A stretch of 64,000 nt of DNA from Desulfatibacillum alkenivorans DSM 16219 (GTDB taxonomy: Bacteria > Desulfobacterota > Desulfobacteria > Desulfobacterales > Desulfatibacillaceae), in contig NZ_FQZU01000006.1 in the NCBI RefSeq assembly GCF_900142135.1, positions 1 to 64,000 of the forward strand, in the 5' to 3' direction. Below the pieces are notes generated by a model. It worked only from the letters and a program-made list of their open reading frames with translations. It was not told the origin of the DNA and made no database searches. The translations under genes and the position numbers were made by a program. Below are positions 46,334 through 55,219 of this stretch, in pieces. Positions within the stretch are counted from its first letter, which is position 1; every line of letters begins with the position of its first letter.

Positions 46334-48346
46334 TTAAGCAAGCATCTTGTGCACCATCCGGGCTTCCGTGACGTCTTCAATATAGGGCCGGAGGTGCTTT
46401 TCGAAAAGTTTCAGCACGGCTTCGTTGCGTACGTCCATCATAAACAGGGCGTTGGGAATATTCGCCGCCATCCTGCGCCTGGCCGCTTCAATCATCAACG
46501 GCATGGCCACGTTTTTGCCTCTCAATTCCTGGCTCAGGTACAGGGCGCTGTACTGCAGCGTATCAGGGGCCACCCGGTGGGCGATGCTCCAGCCTGCGAT
46601 TTTTCCCTGATAGCGAAGGCCGATGCTGATTTTCGGCTCGATGATCTGCTCCTCCAGAAAAGGAGATAACTCCCTCGGAAATTCGGGATCCTTCATGATG
46701 CGATCCTGGATGTCGCGCCGGTCGTCATCCGTCAAGTCGCCCCAGTCAAACAACTCGCATATATGAGTGGGAAACGGCATGTTCAACCATTCCGCCCCTG
46801 CAATGGACTTGGTGGTGCTTTTTCCTATCACCCTGAGCGGCTTGGAGGGCGCCCATCCTTGCTTTTTAGCCAGCAGTTCCAGGGCCGTGGCGCCGTCCCA
46901 GTTTGTCCGGTAAGTTAAATCCATGGCTTTCAGGCCAAGATTCCTAAGCACGGCCTCCATCTCCGAAACCAACTTGCCTGCTATGCCCTGATTTCTGTAT
47001 GGCGCCGCCACGGCCAGGGATATGATTTCCGCGGAAAAATTGTCCGGCCGCATTTCCGCAATGCAGGCGCCCACAAGCCCCTGGTCATTGGAAGCCGTGA
47101 CAATGTTCACCTTGCCCGCCGGCGGCAGGCTTCTCCATCTGGCGGACAGCCTGGGAAAGGAAAAAGGCTCGAACTTCTGCGCCTCGGCCGGGTTAAGGCC
47201 TGTTTGGGATTCAAACTTGTAATTGGAGGTCTTGTCCTCCACTGGCACGCGCCAGGTGTGGGGAACGTTCTTTTCTTTGCCCAAATCCCCCGAGTCGATG
47301 GTGATGATGTGCCAGATCTCCTTGTTTTTCAGGCCCAGGGCCATGGGTCTGCGCACCTTGGGCAGAATCTGGACGTCGTAAAGCTCGGTGACAACGCCTT
47401 CTATCCGCGCCCAATGGGCCACCTCTCCGGTGTTGATGTTGATGACCATGAAGCCGCACCACGGCTCCGCGTCCCGGCTTTCCAGCTCATGATCCAGGTC
47501 CAGGCCGGTGAACGCCTTGTTCCGGGGCTTGGAAAGGCCTACAACCGCATAGTTTCCGCAAAAAGCCAGGCCGCGCATATATCCCGGGCAAAATGCCATG
47601 GGTTCGAACTCGCCGTTTTCCAGGTTGATGGCGCCGAAATAGCCCTTGCCCGAATTGCAAAGCCATAGTTTGTCCCGGTAATACCGGGGCGAGTGCGGCA
47701 TGGACAAGCCCTGGGCCACGATCTCGTCGGTCTGGATGTCCACCACCACGCCGCCGTCGTTCCGGCGGTCCCGCCAGCCGGAAACCACGTCGGACCGGCT
47801 CACCGCGGTTACGTATTTGGCTTCTCCCTTAACCAAAGCCAGGCCGTTCAAGTGGCACCGGTCCTCGTGGGCCAGTTGCGAAATGAACGGAGGCCGCCAA
47901 TAGGGCTTGAAGCTGTATCGGTCGCTGACCGTGGACAGGCAGCTGTACAGGGTGTTTACAAAAATGACGTCCCCGTTTTTGTCCACCACGACGTCGTGGA
48001 TGTCCAGGTCGCCCGTGGTATAGGCCTTGCGCGGCACGTAAAGCCGGTCGTATTCATTGTACAACTCGCCGGGCGCCAGGGCGTTTTCAAAACGCCATAA
48101 CTGATACCGGCTGCTCATGATCAAACTGTCCGGCGTAGCCCACAGACCCATGGCATGGTCGAACAAACGCTCAAAAGCCGACAGGGCGCCGTTTTCCTTC
48201 AGCCCCAGAAAGAACAGGCGGCTGCTCTGGTAGGTCGTAAAAGCCAGGCTGATTTGTTCCTGATTCAGCCAGGACAGAAAACCCTGGGAGCAAGTGATTT
48301 CAACGGGAGGTTTGTTCTGGCTCTGCTGGGGCGCGACGGGATCCAT
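46334..48346 (-). CDS. TIGR03032/DUF4915 protein fused to GNAT acetyltransferase domain(s)
   Basis: This 670-residue protein matches TIGR03032 over about residues 20-340 (MGLWATPDSLIMSSRYQLWRF, YVPRKAYTTGDLDIHDV, HEDRCHLNGLAL, WLCNSGKGYF), a beta-propeller-like family of unknown function. A GNAT fold follows: LAVAAPYRNQGIAGKLV (acetyl-CoA P-loop, about 440-456). A second, degenerate GNAT-like domain may fill about 540-670 (YLSQELRGKNVAMPLMIEAARR). TIGR03032 is usually a separate protein, so the fusion is notable. Start at 48346 follows CGAGGTAC. It is encoded divergent to nothing and upstream of the VCBS pair. Substrate unknown. Confidence 0.78.
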   Translation of the reverse strand: MDPVAPQQSQNKPPVEITCSQGFLSWLNQEQISLAFTTYQSSRLFFLGLKENGALSAFERLFDHAMGLWATPDSLIMSSRYQLWRFENALAPGELYNEYDRLYVPRKAYTTGDLDIHDVVVDKNGDVIFVNTLYSCLSTVSDRYSFKPYWRPPFISQLAHEDRCHLNGLALVKGEAKYVTAVSRSDVVSGWRDRRNDGGVVVDIQTDEIVAQGLSMPHSPRYYRDKLWLCNSGKGYFGAINLENGEFEPMAFCPGYMRGLAFCGNYAVVGLSKPRNKAFTGLDLDHELESRDAEPWCGFMVININTGEVAHWARIEGVVTELYDVQILPKVRRPMALGLKNKEIWHIITIDSGDLGKEKNVPHTWRVPVEDKTSNYKFESQTGLNPAEAQKFEPFSFPRLSARWRSLPPAGKVNIVTASNDQGLVGACIAEMRPDNFSAEIISLAVAAPYRNQGIAGKLVSEMEAVLRNLGLKAMDLTYRTNWDGATALELLAKKQGWAPSKPLRVIGKSTTKSIAGAEWLNMPFPTHICELFDWGDLTDDDRRDIQDRIMKDPEFPRELSPFLEEQIIEPKISIGLRYQGKIAGWSIAHRVAPDTLQYSALYLSQELRGKNVAMPLMIEAARRRMAANIPNALFMMDVRNEAVLKLFEKHLRPYIEDVTEARMVHKMLA

Positions 48347-48371
48347 ATATGTACCTCGATAACCTAAAGAA

Positions 48372-49016
48372 TTATTGACTGACGGTCTTTAATGCGTTGA
48401 AAATTTCTGCTTTGGGCGCGGCGCCCTGACGCAAAATAAGCGGAGGATCCTCCGTGACGTCCACCACCGTGGAGCCTGCGCCCCCGGCGAGCTTTCCGGC
48501 GTCCAATGCCAGGGGCGTCCTGTCAAGCACCGCCTGGGTCAGTTGCCCGAAATCCCCGGCCCCGGGCTCGCCCGACAGATTGGCGCTGGTGCCGGTAATG
48601 GGCTCGCCCAGGCCTTTGACCAAAGCCCTGGCCACGGGATGGGCGGCCATGCGGATGCCGATTTTTTTCTTGCCTCCCAAGAGCGAGGGCGGCAAAAGGC
48701 CCGAGGCGTAAAACACCAGGGTCATTCCCCCGGGCCATAATTTCTCCATGAGAAGCCTGCCGCTTTCAGGAATCTCCCGCACAAGAGGCTTAACCTGGTC
48801 TATGGAATTCACCAAAATCAACAAGGGCTTGTCGTCCGGCCTGCCCTTGATCCGAAACACCTCGGCCACGGCCTGGGGATCGGACGCCTTCGCCGCCAGT
48901 CCGTAAAGGCCGGTGGTGGGAAAAACCACCACCCCGCCTTCCTTCAAAACCTGCACGGCTTCATCGATCGCCTCTCCCCTTGGATCGGACGCATCAACAC
49001 GCATTATCCGGGCCAT
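48372..49016 (-). CDS. L-threonylcarbamoyladenylate synthase family protein (TsaC/YrdC/YciO)
   Basis: The 214-residue protein has the YrdC fold: GGVVVFPTTGLYGLAA, IKGRPDDKPL, LWPGGMTLVF, IGIRMAAHPVA and GTSANLSGE, then an RQGAAP end. These form the ATP/threonine-binding pocket that makes threonylcarbamoyl-AMP for the t6A tRNA modification at ANN-decoding tRNAs. YciO paralogues look similar, so TsaC versus YciO is not certain. It lies 26 nt upstream of the TIGR03032-GNAT gene in a leftward pair; a family-A repeat lies upstream. Confidence 0.88.
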   Translation of the reverse strand: MARIMRVDASDPRGEAIDEAVQVLKEGGVVVFPTTGLYGLAAKASDPQAVAEVFRIKGRPDDKPLLILVNSIDQVKPLVREIPESGRLLMEKLWPGGMTLVFYASGLLPPSLLGGKKKIGIRMAAHPVARALVKGLGEPITGTSANLSGEPGAGDFGQLTQAVLDRTPLALDAGKLAGGAGSTVVDVTEDPPLILRQGAAPKAEIFNALKTVSQ

Positions 49017-49034
49017 GGCAATTACCTTAAAAAC

Positions 49035-49064
49035 ATGGGGTCAAATCTACGTTTGACGTTTGAG
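49035..49064 (+). repeat. Single family-A 30-bp repeat
   Basis: One copy of the 30-bp repeat (starts ATGGGGTCAA, ends CGTTTGAG) lies in the 61-bp gap between the leftward purDE and tsaC-like genes. No inverted partner lies close by. Confidence 0.9.
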
Positions 49065-49077
49065 CCCCTTAAAACCG

Positions 49078-50847
49078 CTAAAGGGCTTCCACCTTTTTGG
49101 CCTTGGCGATGACTTCCTCCGCCATTTTCTCCTTGAACGCCGCCAGCCGTTTGGCCACGGTTTCGTCCGCAACGCCGATAATCTGAGCGGCCAGAACGCC
49201 GGCGTTCTTGGCGCCCATTTTACCCACAGCCACCGTGGCTACGGGAATTCCCGGAGGCATCTGCACCGTGGCGAGCAAAGCGTCGAAGCCGGCCAGAGGC
49301 GTGGCGTCAATGGGTACGCCGATGATGGGCAGGGTGGTCTGGGCGGCCAATGCCCCGGCCAGGTGCGCGGCGGCGCCGGCGCCGGCGATGATCACCTTGA
49401 TGCCCCTGTCCCGGGCCGTGCGGGCGATTTCCGCGGCCCGTTCCGGCGTGCGGTGGGCGGAAGCCACGGTCATTTCGTACGGAATGCGCAGCTTGGTCAA
49501 CATTTCCGTAGCGCCTTGCATCACCTTCAGGTCGGAGTCGCTGCCCATGAGGATGGAGACCAAAGGCGCGGGCTTGACGTGCCTGCTGGCTTTTTGTCCG
49601 ATGTCCTTACGCTTGTACACGCCGGTCCACTTGATTTTATCCGCGGCCTTGTAGGCTTTGGCAATGGCTTTGTCGATGGTCTCCCCCAAGGCGGTCACGC
49701 CAAGCACCCGGCCGCCGGAAGCGACGATCTTCTCGTCCTGCAAGGCCGTGCCCGCATGGAACACAAACACGTCCTTCATGCGTTTGACCGCGTCCAGGCC
49801 GGAAATGGGCATGCCCTTGTCGTAAGATCCGGGGTATCCCTTGCTGGCCAGGACAATGCACACCGCAGCCTGGGGATCGATTTCCAGGTTGACCTTGTCC
49901 AGTTCTTCCCTGCTCACCGCTTCCATGATTTCCACAAGGTCGGTTTTCAGGCGCATCAAAAGGGGTTGGCATTCGGGATCGCCGAAGCGGGCGTTGAACT
50001 CCAGCACCTTGATGTCGTCGCCGTCGATCATAAGTCCGGCGTACAACACGCCCTTATAAGGAGCGCCCTCGGCGGCCATGGCCTTGACCGTGGGCTTCAT
50101 GACTTCGTTCATGATCTTGTCGTGCATGTAGGCGTCCACAACCGGAGCGGGGGAGTAAGCCCCCATGCCGCCGGTGTTGGGGCCTTTGTCTCCGTCGAAG
50201 ATGGCCTTGTGATCCTGGGAAGAGGGCAGCGGCAGCACGGTCTTGCCGTCGGTGAAAGCCAGGAACGAAGCTTCCTCGCCCGCCAAAAGCTCTTCGATGA
50301 GCATTTTCTTGCCCGCGTCGCCGAAGGCCTTTTCCTCCATGACCAGGTTGACGGCCTCCAAGGCCTGCTTTTTGTTGGTGCAGACCATGACTCCCTTGCC
50401 TGCAGCCAGGCCGTCGGCCTTCACCACCACCTTGCCGCCTACTTCTTCAATGTAGGCTTTGGCTTTTTCGATGTCGGTGAAGGTTTTTCCCACAGCCGTG
50501 GGAATACCGTATTTGGTCATGAGGGATTTGGCGAAGGACTTGCTGCCTTCCAGACGGGCGGCCGCCTTGCTGGCGCCGAACACCATGAGCCCGGCTTTTT
50601 CGAACTTATCCACAATGCCTTCGGTGAGGGGCGCCTCGGGACCCACCACGGTCAGGCCGATGGCGTTTTCCTTGGCAAAGGCCAGGAGATTGGGAATGTC
50701 TTCTGCGCTGATGGGCACGCATTCGGCCGATTCCGCGATGCCGGCGTTGCCCGGCGCGCAATAAATCTTTTCGACCTTGGGGCTTTGGGAGAGTTTCCAA
50801 ACCAAAGCATGCTCCCTGCCTCCCGAACCTATAACCAATACTTTCAT
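49078..50847 (-). CDS. purDE: Fused phosphoribosylamine-glycine ligase and N5-CAIR mutase (PurD-PurE)
   Basis: The 589-residue protein joins two purine enzymes. Residues about 1-425 form PurD: KVLVIGSGGREHALVWKL, an ATP-grasp core, and FNARFGDPECQPLL (Mg-binding). Residues about 430-589 form PurE: ILMGSDSDLKVM (about 431-442), VASAHRTPE and GAGAAAHLAGALAA. PurD makes GAR from phosphoribosylamine and glycine; class I PurE moves CO2 to give CAIR. ATG at 50847 has AGGAGG upstream. PurD and PurE act at steps 2 and 6b of the pathway, not consecutive, so fusion is not simple channelling. I saw no frameshift between them. Confidence 0.93.
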   Translation of the reverse strand: MKVLVIGSGGREHALVWKLSQSPKVEKIYCAPGNAGIAESAECVPISAEDIPNLLAFAKENAIGLTVVGPEAPLTEGIVDKFEKAGLMVFGASKAAARLEGSKSFAKSLMTKYGIPTAVGKTFTDIEKAKAYIEEVGGKVVVKADGLAAGKGVMVCTNKKQALEAVNLVMEEKAFGDAGKKMLIEELLAGEEASFLAFTDGKTVLPLPSSQDHKAIFDGDKGPNTGGMGAYSPAPVVDAYMHDKIMNEVMKPTVKAMAAEGAPYKGVLYAGLMIDGDDIKVLEFNARFGDPECQPLLMRLKTDLVEIMEAVSREELDKVNLEIDPQAAVCIVLASKGYPGSYDKGMPISGLDAVKRMKDVFVFHAGTALQDEKIVASGGRVLGVTALGETIDKAIAKAYKAADKIKWTGVYKRKDIGQKASRHVKPAPLVSILMGSDSDLKVMQGATEMLTKLRIPYEMTVASAHRTPERAAEIARTARDRGIKVIIAGAGAAAHLAGALAAQTTLPIIGVPIDATPLAGFDALLATVQMPPGIPVATVAVGKMGAKNAGVLAAQIIGVADETVAKRLAAFKEKMAEEVIAKAKKVEAL

Positions 50848-51404
50848 TTGCGCCTCCTGTTCAGCCCGTGGGGGGACGGGTTAGGGTAGTAAATCTGATT
50901 GCAATTTGAAGTCTTATAGCGAAAACACAGGCCTTTAGCAAGAGCGCCGGGAACGATTTATGACAGGGTCTAAAGGTATTTTCCAGCCGCATCCCGCGCC
51001 GCCCCCGGCGCAAGAGATGGGGTCAAATCTACGTTTGACGTTTGAGGCGCATTTTTATGCCGACCCCGGCATGCAATGCCTTAGGCCGAAGGCCAATAAA
51101 GGAGCCCTGTAGGTTTGTGGAAATTGAGTTTGATCTGCGGTTGAAAAGAAGCATTCGAAATCGTCTTTTTGCAGCGGCGCTGCTTGCCGCGCCCGGTGGT
51201 TGCGGGGCCTCCCCGCCGTAGTTGTTCTTGGTTGCGCGGTCCTCGCGCTGCAGCAGCAAGGCTTGCGCCGCTTTACTTTTAAAAATAACCCAATTATAAC
51301 TTGATAAAGTCAGTCATATGATGCAACATGCCGCCCTTTGGCCCGGGGAGGCCGGAATCCCACGCCATGCATCACATTTGGTAATCCAAAGAAAGACAGG
51401 CGTC
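50848..51404. repeat. Intergenic region with family-A and CGCTGCTTGCCGC repeats
   Basis: A family-A copy at 51017-51046 starts an outward-facing pair (its partner is at 52830-52859). At 51177-51223 a GGCGCTGCTTGCCGCGCCC sequence followed by GTTGCGGGGCCTCCCCGCCG matches 59087-59134. The purDE promoter should lie within about 50870-51000. No gene is supported before 51405. Confidence 0.6.
51017..51046 (+). repeat. Family-A 30-bp repeat, left end of a 1.84-kb cassette
   Basis: This copy and the inverted one at 52830-52859 enclose the esterase gene. Sequence matches the 30-bp consensus exactly. Confidence 0.85.
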
Positions 51405-52328
51405 ATGCAGAGTTTACGAAGTCGAGCCATTATATTTTTGATGAAACATCGCCACTGGTTTTCGCTCAAACTAAAGGCGGAGGTTATTGATTTTAATTCG
51501 CCCGTGGCTGAAATGCGGGCCAAAGTGGAAAAATCCGCCGCAAGAATGGCCAAGATGCCGGAAGGCATGGAAGCCGTCCCGGCTGACATGCAAAATCCCA
51601 CTGGAGAGATCATCCGTTACAAGGACTCCCAGGACGACCGCATGATCCTCTATTTTCACGGGGGCGGATACGTCATGGGCTCCGTCAAATCCCATCGCGG
51701 CATTGTGGCCAAATTCGTCAAAGGAACCGGGATCAACGCCCTGTGCTTTGAATACCGCCTGGCGCCCGAGCATCCCTTCCCCGCCGCCTTGAATGACGCC
51801 GTGGCGGCCTATCAATGGCTGCTGGACCAGGGAACAAAACCCGGCTGCATCGTATTCATGGGCGATTCAGCCGGCGCGGGCCTGGCTTTGGCGGCCCTAT
51901 TGGCCCTGAAAGAGAAAAGCCTTCCTCAGCCAGCGGCCGCGGCGGTCATGTCTCCTTGGGCGGACGTCGCCTGCACCGGAGAGTCCTACAAAAAGACCGA
52001 CCCCGTGGCGCCCAAGGGATCTTTTTCAGTGTACGGAACATATTACGCAGGGGACAACGACAAAACCAACCCGCTTGTTTCGCCTGTTTATGGGAACCCG
52101 GAGGGCCTGCCGCCCTTGTTTTTATCCGTGGGGGAAGACGAACGGATTCTGGACGATTCGGTGCGGTTTGCGGAAAAAGCCGAAAAGGCGGGCGTGGATG
52201 CAACCCTGAAGGTGGGCGAGGGCATGGTCCATTGCTATCCGGTGCTGTCGCCAATGTTCCCCGAAGCCAAGGAGGCCATGGACGAAATTTGCGCCTTTGT
52301 GAAAACGCGTTTGGGCGGGTATGCCTGA
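51405..52328 (+). CDS. HSL-type alpha/beta hydrolase (esterase/lipase)
   Basis: The 307-residue version starting at MQSLRSRAIIF was chosen; an upstream in-frame ATG at 51318 and a later one at 51435 exist and no strong ribosome-binding site decides. The protein has the hormone-sensitive-lipase motifs HGGGYVMGS (oxyanion, about residues 85-93) and GDSAGAGLAL (nucleophile Ser), an acid in VGEDERIL, and a final His in MVHCYPVL. Such esterases cleave short-chain acyl esters. It lies between paired family-A inverted repeats. No neighbour suggests its substrate. Confidence 0.85.
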   Translation: MQSLRSRAIIFLMKHRHWFSLKLKAEVIDFNSPVAEMRAKVEKSAARMAKMPEGMEAVPADMQNPTGEIIRYKDSQDDRMILYFHGGGYVMGSVKSHRGIVAKFVKGTGINALCFEYRLAPEHPFPAALNDAVAAYQWLLDQGTKPGCIVFMGDSAGAGLALAALLALKEKSLPQPAAAAVMSPWADVACTGESYKKTDPVAPKGSFSVYGTYYAGDNDKTNPLVSPVYGNPEGLPPLFLSVGEDERILDDSVRFAEKAEKAGVDATLKVGEGMVHCYPVLSPMFPEAKEAMDEICAFVKTRLGGYA

Positions 52329-52541
52329 TGCTGGAATTTTAAGGGGTGGAATCCGCTTGCTTTTTTGATTCGCCGATGGATAAGGCGCAGGTTCAGCGGG
52401 ATTACAGGATTCTGCTTCAAAAACGGTTTGAACTGCGTGTGCTGCGCCCCCCGGCATGAAACGTCCCGGCAACCATGTGGCGCCCGAGGGGCGCGGCTGT
52501 ATTGCCCCCCATCCTTTGCCCATGCGACTATTCCACAACGA
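52329..52541. other. Short intergenic segment
   Basis: No gene. The segment separates the esterase from repeat DNA; no terminator hairpin with a T-run was found. Confidence 0.35.
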
Positions 52542-52829
52542 GACTGGGTCCCCGTTTCCTGGATTGCGTCATGATGATTGCTAAAAGACGCACAATCATT
52601 CCGCCCCTCCCTCCACGGGGATGACGGAGAACGGCGGATTTAGCAGGCAAAGGGGGGGCGTTCCCGCATCCTCATATAACGGCTGCAAGCGCCCTCTGCA
52701 CATTCCCAACCTCAAAAAATCGTCATCCCGGCAAGGGCGATCCGCTTTTCAGGATCGTCCGCAAGCCGGGACCCAGCGTCATTTTGGACTGGCCTTGGAA
52801 TATAATTACTTGTTTGAACGCAACCTGGT
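52542..52829. repeat. Composite palindromic repeats
   Basis: At 52542-52634 lies an inverted right half of the CCCAGCGTC family (GACTGGGTCCCCG ... CCACGGGGATGACGGAG). At 52721-52790 there is a CGTCATCCCGGCAAGGGCGA-type palindrome ending GGGACCCAGCGTC, followed by GTTTGAACGCAACCTGGT at 52812-52829. The last two parts repeat the order seen at 30798-30912. Confidence 0.7.
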
Positions 52830-52859
52830 CTCAAACGTCAAACGTAGATTTGACCCCAT
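52830..52859 (-). repeat. Family-A 30-bp repeat, right end of the esterase cassette
   Basis: Inverse copy, starting CTCAAACGTC and ending TTGACCCCAT. It ends 8 nt before the stop codon of the VWA gene at 52868. Together with 51017-51046 it forms an outward-facing terminal inverted repeat. Confidence 0.88.
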
Positions 52860-52867
52860 TCTTTGTC

Positions 52868-54265
52868 CTACAACACCAAATCCTTGATGAACTCCATCAA
52901 CTGATTCAGGTTCTGGACCTGCCGGAATTCGTGGCAATACCGTTCGTAGGTGCGCATTTCGCTGTCCCCGGAATACCAGAACACCTCGTGCTCGGGGTTG
53001 AGCCAGATCACCCTCCGGCACTTGTCCCGCATTTGGTCCAGAATGTCCGCCTCGGGATTGGAATAATTGGACCGTCCGTCCCCGATGATAATCAGGGTGG
53101 TTTTTTTGTTCAGGATGTCCATGTATTCCCGCTTGAAATGGCGGAAGGTGGCGCCGTAATCGGTCCTGGCTTCAAAGGGAATCCGGTCGCTTCGAAGGAC
53201 CTCTTCGATGGCTTGGTTGATCTCGTGCTTTTCAAAGATGTCGCTCACTTCGGTCAGGCTGTTGACGAACACAAAAGAGCGGACGCCGGTAAAGCGTTCG
53301 GAGACCGAGTACAACAGGTTCAGCATGAAACGGGCCGCGGCCCACACCGAGCCGGACACGTCGCACAGGGTGACCACCTTGCCTTTGCGGGGGGGCTTGG
53401 ACTTGAAAATCAGCTCCACGGGCACGCCTTGATACTTGGAGGCCGCCCGAATGGTCTTTTTGATGTCCAGCACGCCGGAGGTCTTCCGGGCGTATCTGCG
53501 GCCGATGGTGTCCTTGAGCTTGGCCACCAGATGGTCGATGATCTCCCGCATCTCCTCCACTTCCTTACGGGAAAGCGATACAAAGGGCTTGTCGCCCAGT
53601 TGGGCCAGGTGCTTTTCCGGGGAGGTGGATTTTTTCATGGACGCGTTGTCCGGCCGGGGCTCCTTGGTGAGCATTTCCTGCGCCGTGGCCAGGCGCTCGT
53701 CAAAATACTCCCGCAACTGCTGGCGAATCTGGTAGTCGATGGTCTCCGTCACTCCGGGCGAGGGCGTGCGGCTTTCCAGAAATTGGGCGATAAGCTCCCG
53801 GACGTCGTTAAAGCCCAGCATGATCTGGAGCCTTTTGGCCAGCTGGCCCAGGTTGGAGCCTTTGATGCGCGGACCGGAGTCCTCGTCCGTCTGCATTTGC
53901 TGCAGCAATTCCAGGTATCCCATGGGATTGCCGGCCATGAGGTCCATGATCGCCTGGCTTTCCTGATCCTGGCCCATGTTCTCCTGCAGAAAGTCCAGGA
54001 TCTCCTCCAGGTGCTGGGCCATGGACTCGGATTTAACGTCCAGGTCCGTCTGCATTTCGTGGAAGAACAAATGGTACAAGTGGTCGAACTTGGCTTGCTC
54101 CCGGCGGCTTTTGACGAAATTCGACCGCAAAAGGATTTTGAATTCCTCCTCGTCCGTAGGATTGGCGTACTGCATCTGATCCAGGCAGTCCAAAACCTCG
54201 GACGTGGACACCCTAAGCCCCGCGGCCCGGGTGCATGCGGCGAATTTTAGGACAAGCTGCATCAT
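52868..54265 (-). CDS. CoxE-like VWA-domain protein
   Basis: The 465-residue protein carries a C-terminal von Willebrand A domain of the CoxE type: the MIDAS motif DVSGSV (about residue 304), then VNSLTEVSDI and the IGDGRSNYSN segment. The N-terminal half (about 1-270) is helical, as usual for CoxE/YeaD partners of MoxR. These pairs assist metallo-enzyme maturation (CO dehydrogenase, methanol dehydrogenase). It overlaps the upstream ATPase gene by ATGA. No Cox or Mox enzyme is in the window, so the client is unknown. Confidence 0.87.
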   Translation of the reverse strand: MMQLVLKFAACTRAAGLRVSTSEVLDCLDQMQYANPTDEEEFKILLRSNFVKSRREQAKFDHLYHLFFHEMQTDLDVKSESMAQHLEEILDFLQENMGQDQESQAIMDLMAGNPMGYLELLQQMQTDEDSGPRIKGSNLGQLAKRLQIMLGFNDVRELIAQFLESRTPSPGVTETIDYQIRQQLREYFDERLATAQEMLTKEPRPDNASMKKSTSPEKHLAQLGDKPFVSLSRKEVEEMREIIDHLVAKLKDTIGRRYARKTSGVLDIKKTIRAASKYQGVPVELIFKSKPPRKGKVVTLCDVSGSVWAAARFMLNLLYSVSERFTGVRSFVFVNSLTEVSDIFEKHEINQAIEEVLRSDRIPFEARTDYGATFRHFKREYMDILNKKTTLIIIGDGRSNYSNPEADILDQMRDKCRRVIWLNPEHEVFWYSGDSEMRTYERYCHEFRQVQNLNQLMEFIKDLVL

Positions 54266-55185
54266 TGTATGCCGGCCTTTTTAGACATGTCTTCCATGTA
54301 CTTCATGACTTTTTCCGTGTCCGAGCGGTATTTGGTGATGACGCTCAGGGTGTCGCGGATGATGTCCTGGCTCAAATCGCCCACCTGGAGCACCATCAGG
54401 GATTGCGCCCAGTCCAGGGTTTCGGAGATGCACGGCTTTTTCTTCAGATCCAGGTCCCGGATTTCCCGGATGGCGTCCACAAGCTGGAAAACCAGCGTAT
54501 CGTTGATGCCCGGCTGTTTGAGCCTGACGATCCGGGCTTCCAGGTCCCGGTCCGGATAATCGATGTATAAATGAATGCACCGGCGCTTGAGGGCGTCGGA
54601 CATGTCCCGATAGTTATTGGATGTCAGAAAAACAAAGGGGATGGCCACGGCCTTCTTGGTGCCCAATTCCGGGATGGTCACCTGAAAGTCGGACAGGATT
54701 TCCAGCAGAAAAGCCTCGAATTCAGGGTCCGATTTGTCCACTTCGTCCACCAGAAGCACCACGGGCTCCTTGGATGTGATGGCCGACAGCAGCGGCCTGG
54801 GCTGGATAAAGCGTTCGGAAAAGAAAGCGTCTTCCTGGGCCGCGATCTTGTCCACGGCATCGGACAGGGAACTGGACGCTTCGATGACGTCGTGAATCTT
54901 GTCCTTGACCATTTGGGTGTACAAAAGCTGCTTGGCGTATTCCCATTCATACAGGGCTTTGGCCTCGTCCAGGCCTTCGTAGCATTGCAGCCGGATCAAC
55001 TCGCGGTTTAGGCAGCGGGAAACCGCCTTGGCCAACTCGGTCTTGCCTACGCCCGCAGGGCCTTCCACCAAAATAGGCTTGTTGGTGGCGCTGGCCAGAA
55101 AGACCACCGTGGCCGCCAACTTGGAGCATATGTAATCGGCGTCTTCCAGCTTGATTTTTACGTCCTCGACACTTTCAAATAGCAT
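54262..55185 (-). CDS. MoxR-family AAA+ ATPase
   Basis: The 307-residue protein has Walker A GPAGVGKT (residues 42-49), Walker B VVLLVDEVDK (about 142-151) and a sensor-1 region VFLTSNNYRDMSDALKRRC with Arg finger, typical of the MoxR/CoxD subfamily. ATG 55185 follows CGAGGT. It forms a translationally coupled pair with the VWA protein (4-nt ATGA overlap) and probably acts as a chaperone ATPase for a metal-containing enzyme or complex. Confidence 0.92.
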   Translation of the reverse strand: MLFESVEDVKIKLEDADYICSKLAATVVFLASATNKPILVEGPAGVGKTELAKAVSRCLNRELIRLQCYEGLDEAKALYEWEYAKQLLYTQMVKDKIHDVIEASSSLSDAVDKIAAQEDAFFSERFIQPRPLLSAITSKEPVVLLVDEVDKSDPEFEAFLLEILSDFQVTIPELGTKKAVAIPFVFLTSNNYRDMSDALKRRCIHLYIDYPDRDLEARIVRLKQPGINDTLVFQLVDAIREIRDLDLKKKPCISETLDWAQSLMVLQVGDLSQDIIRDTLSVITKYRSDTEKVMKYMEDMSKKAGIQ

Positions 55186-55219
55186 AAATACCTCGAATTC
55201 ATGAAAAGCCCCGCCCGGG

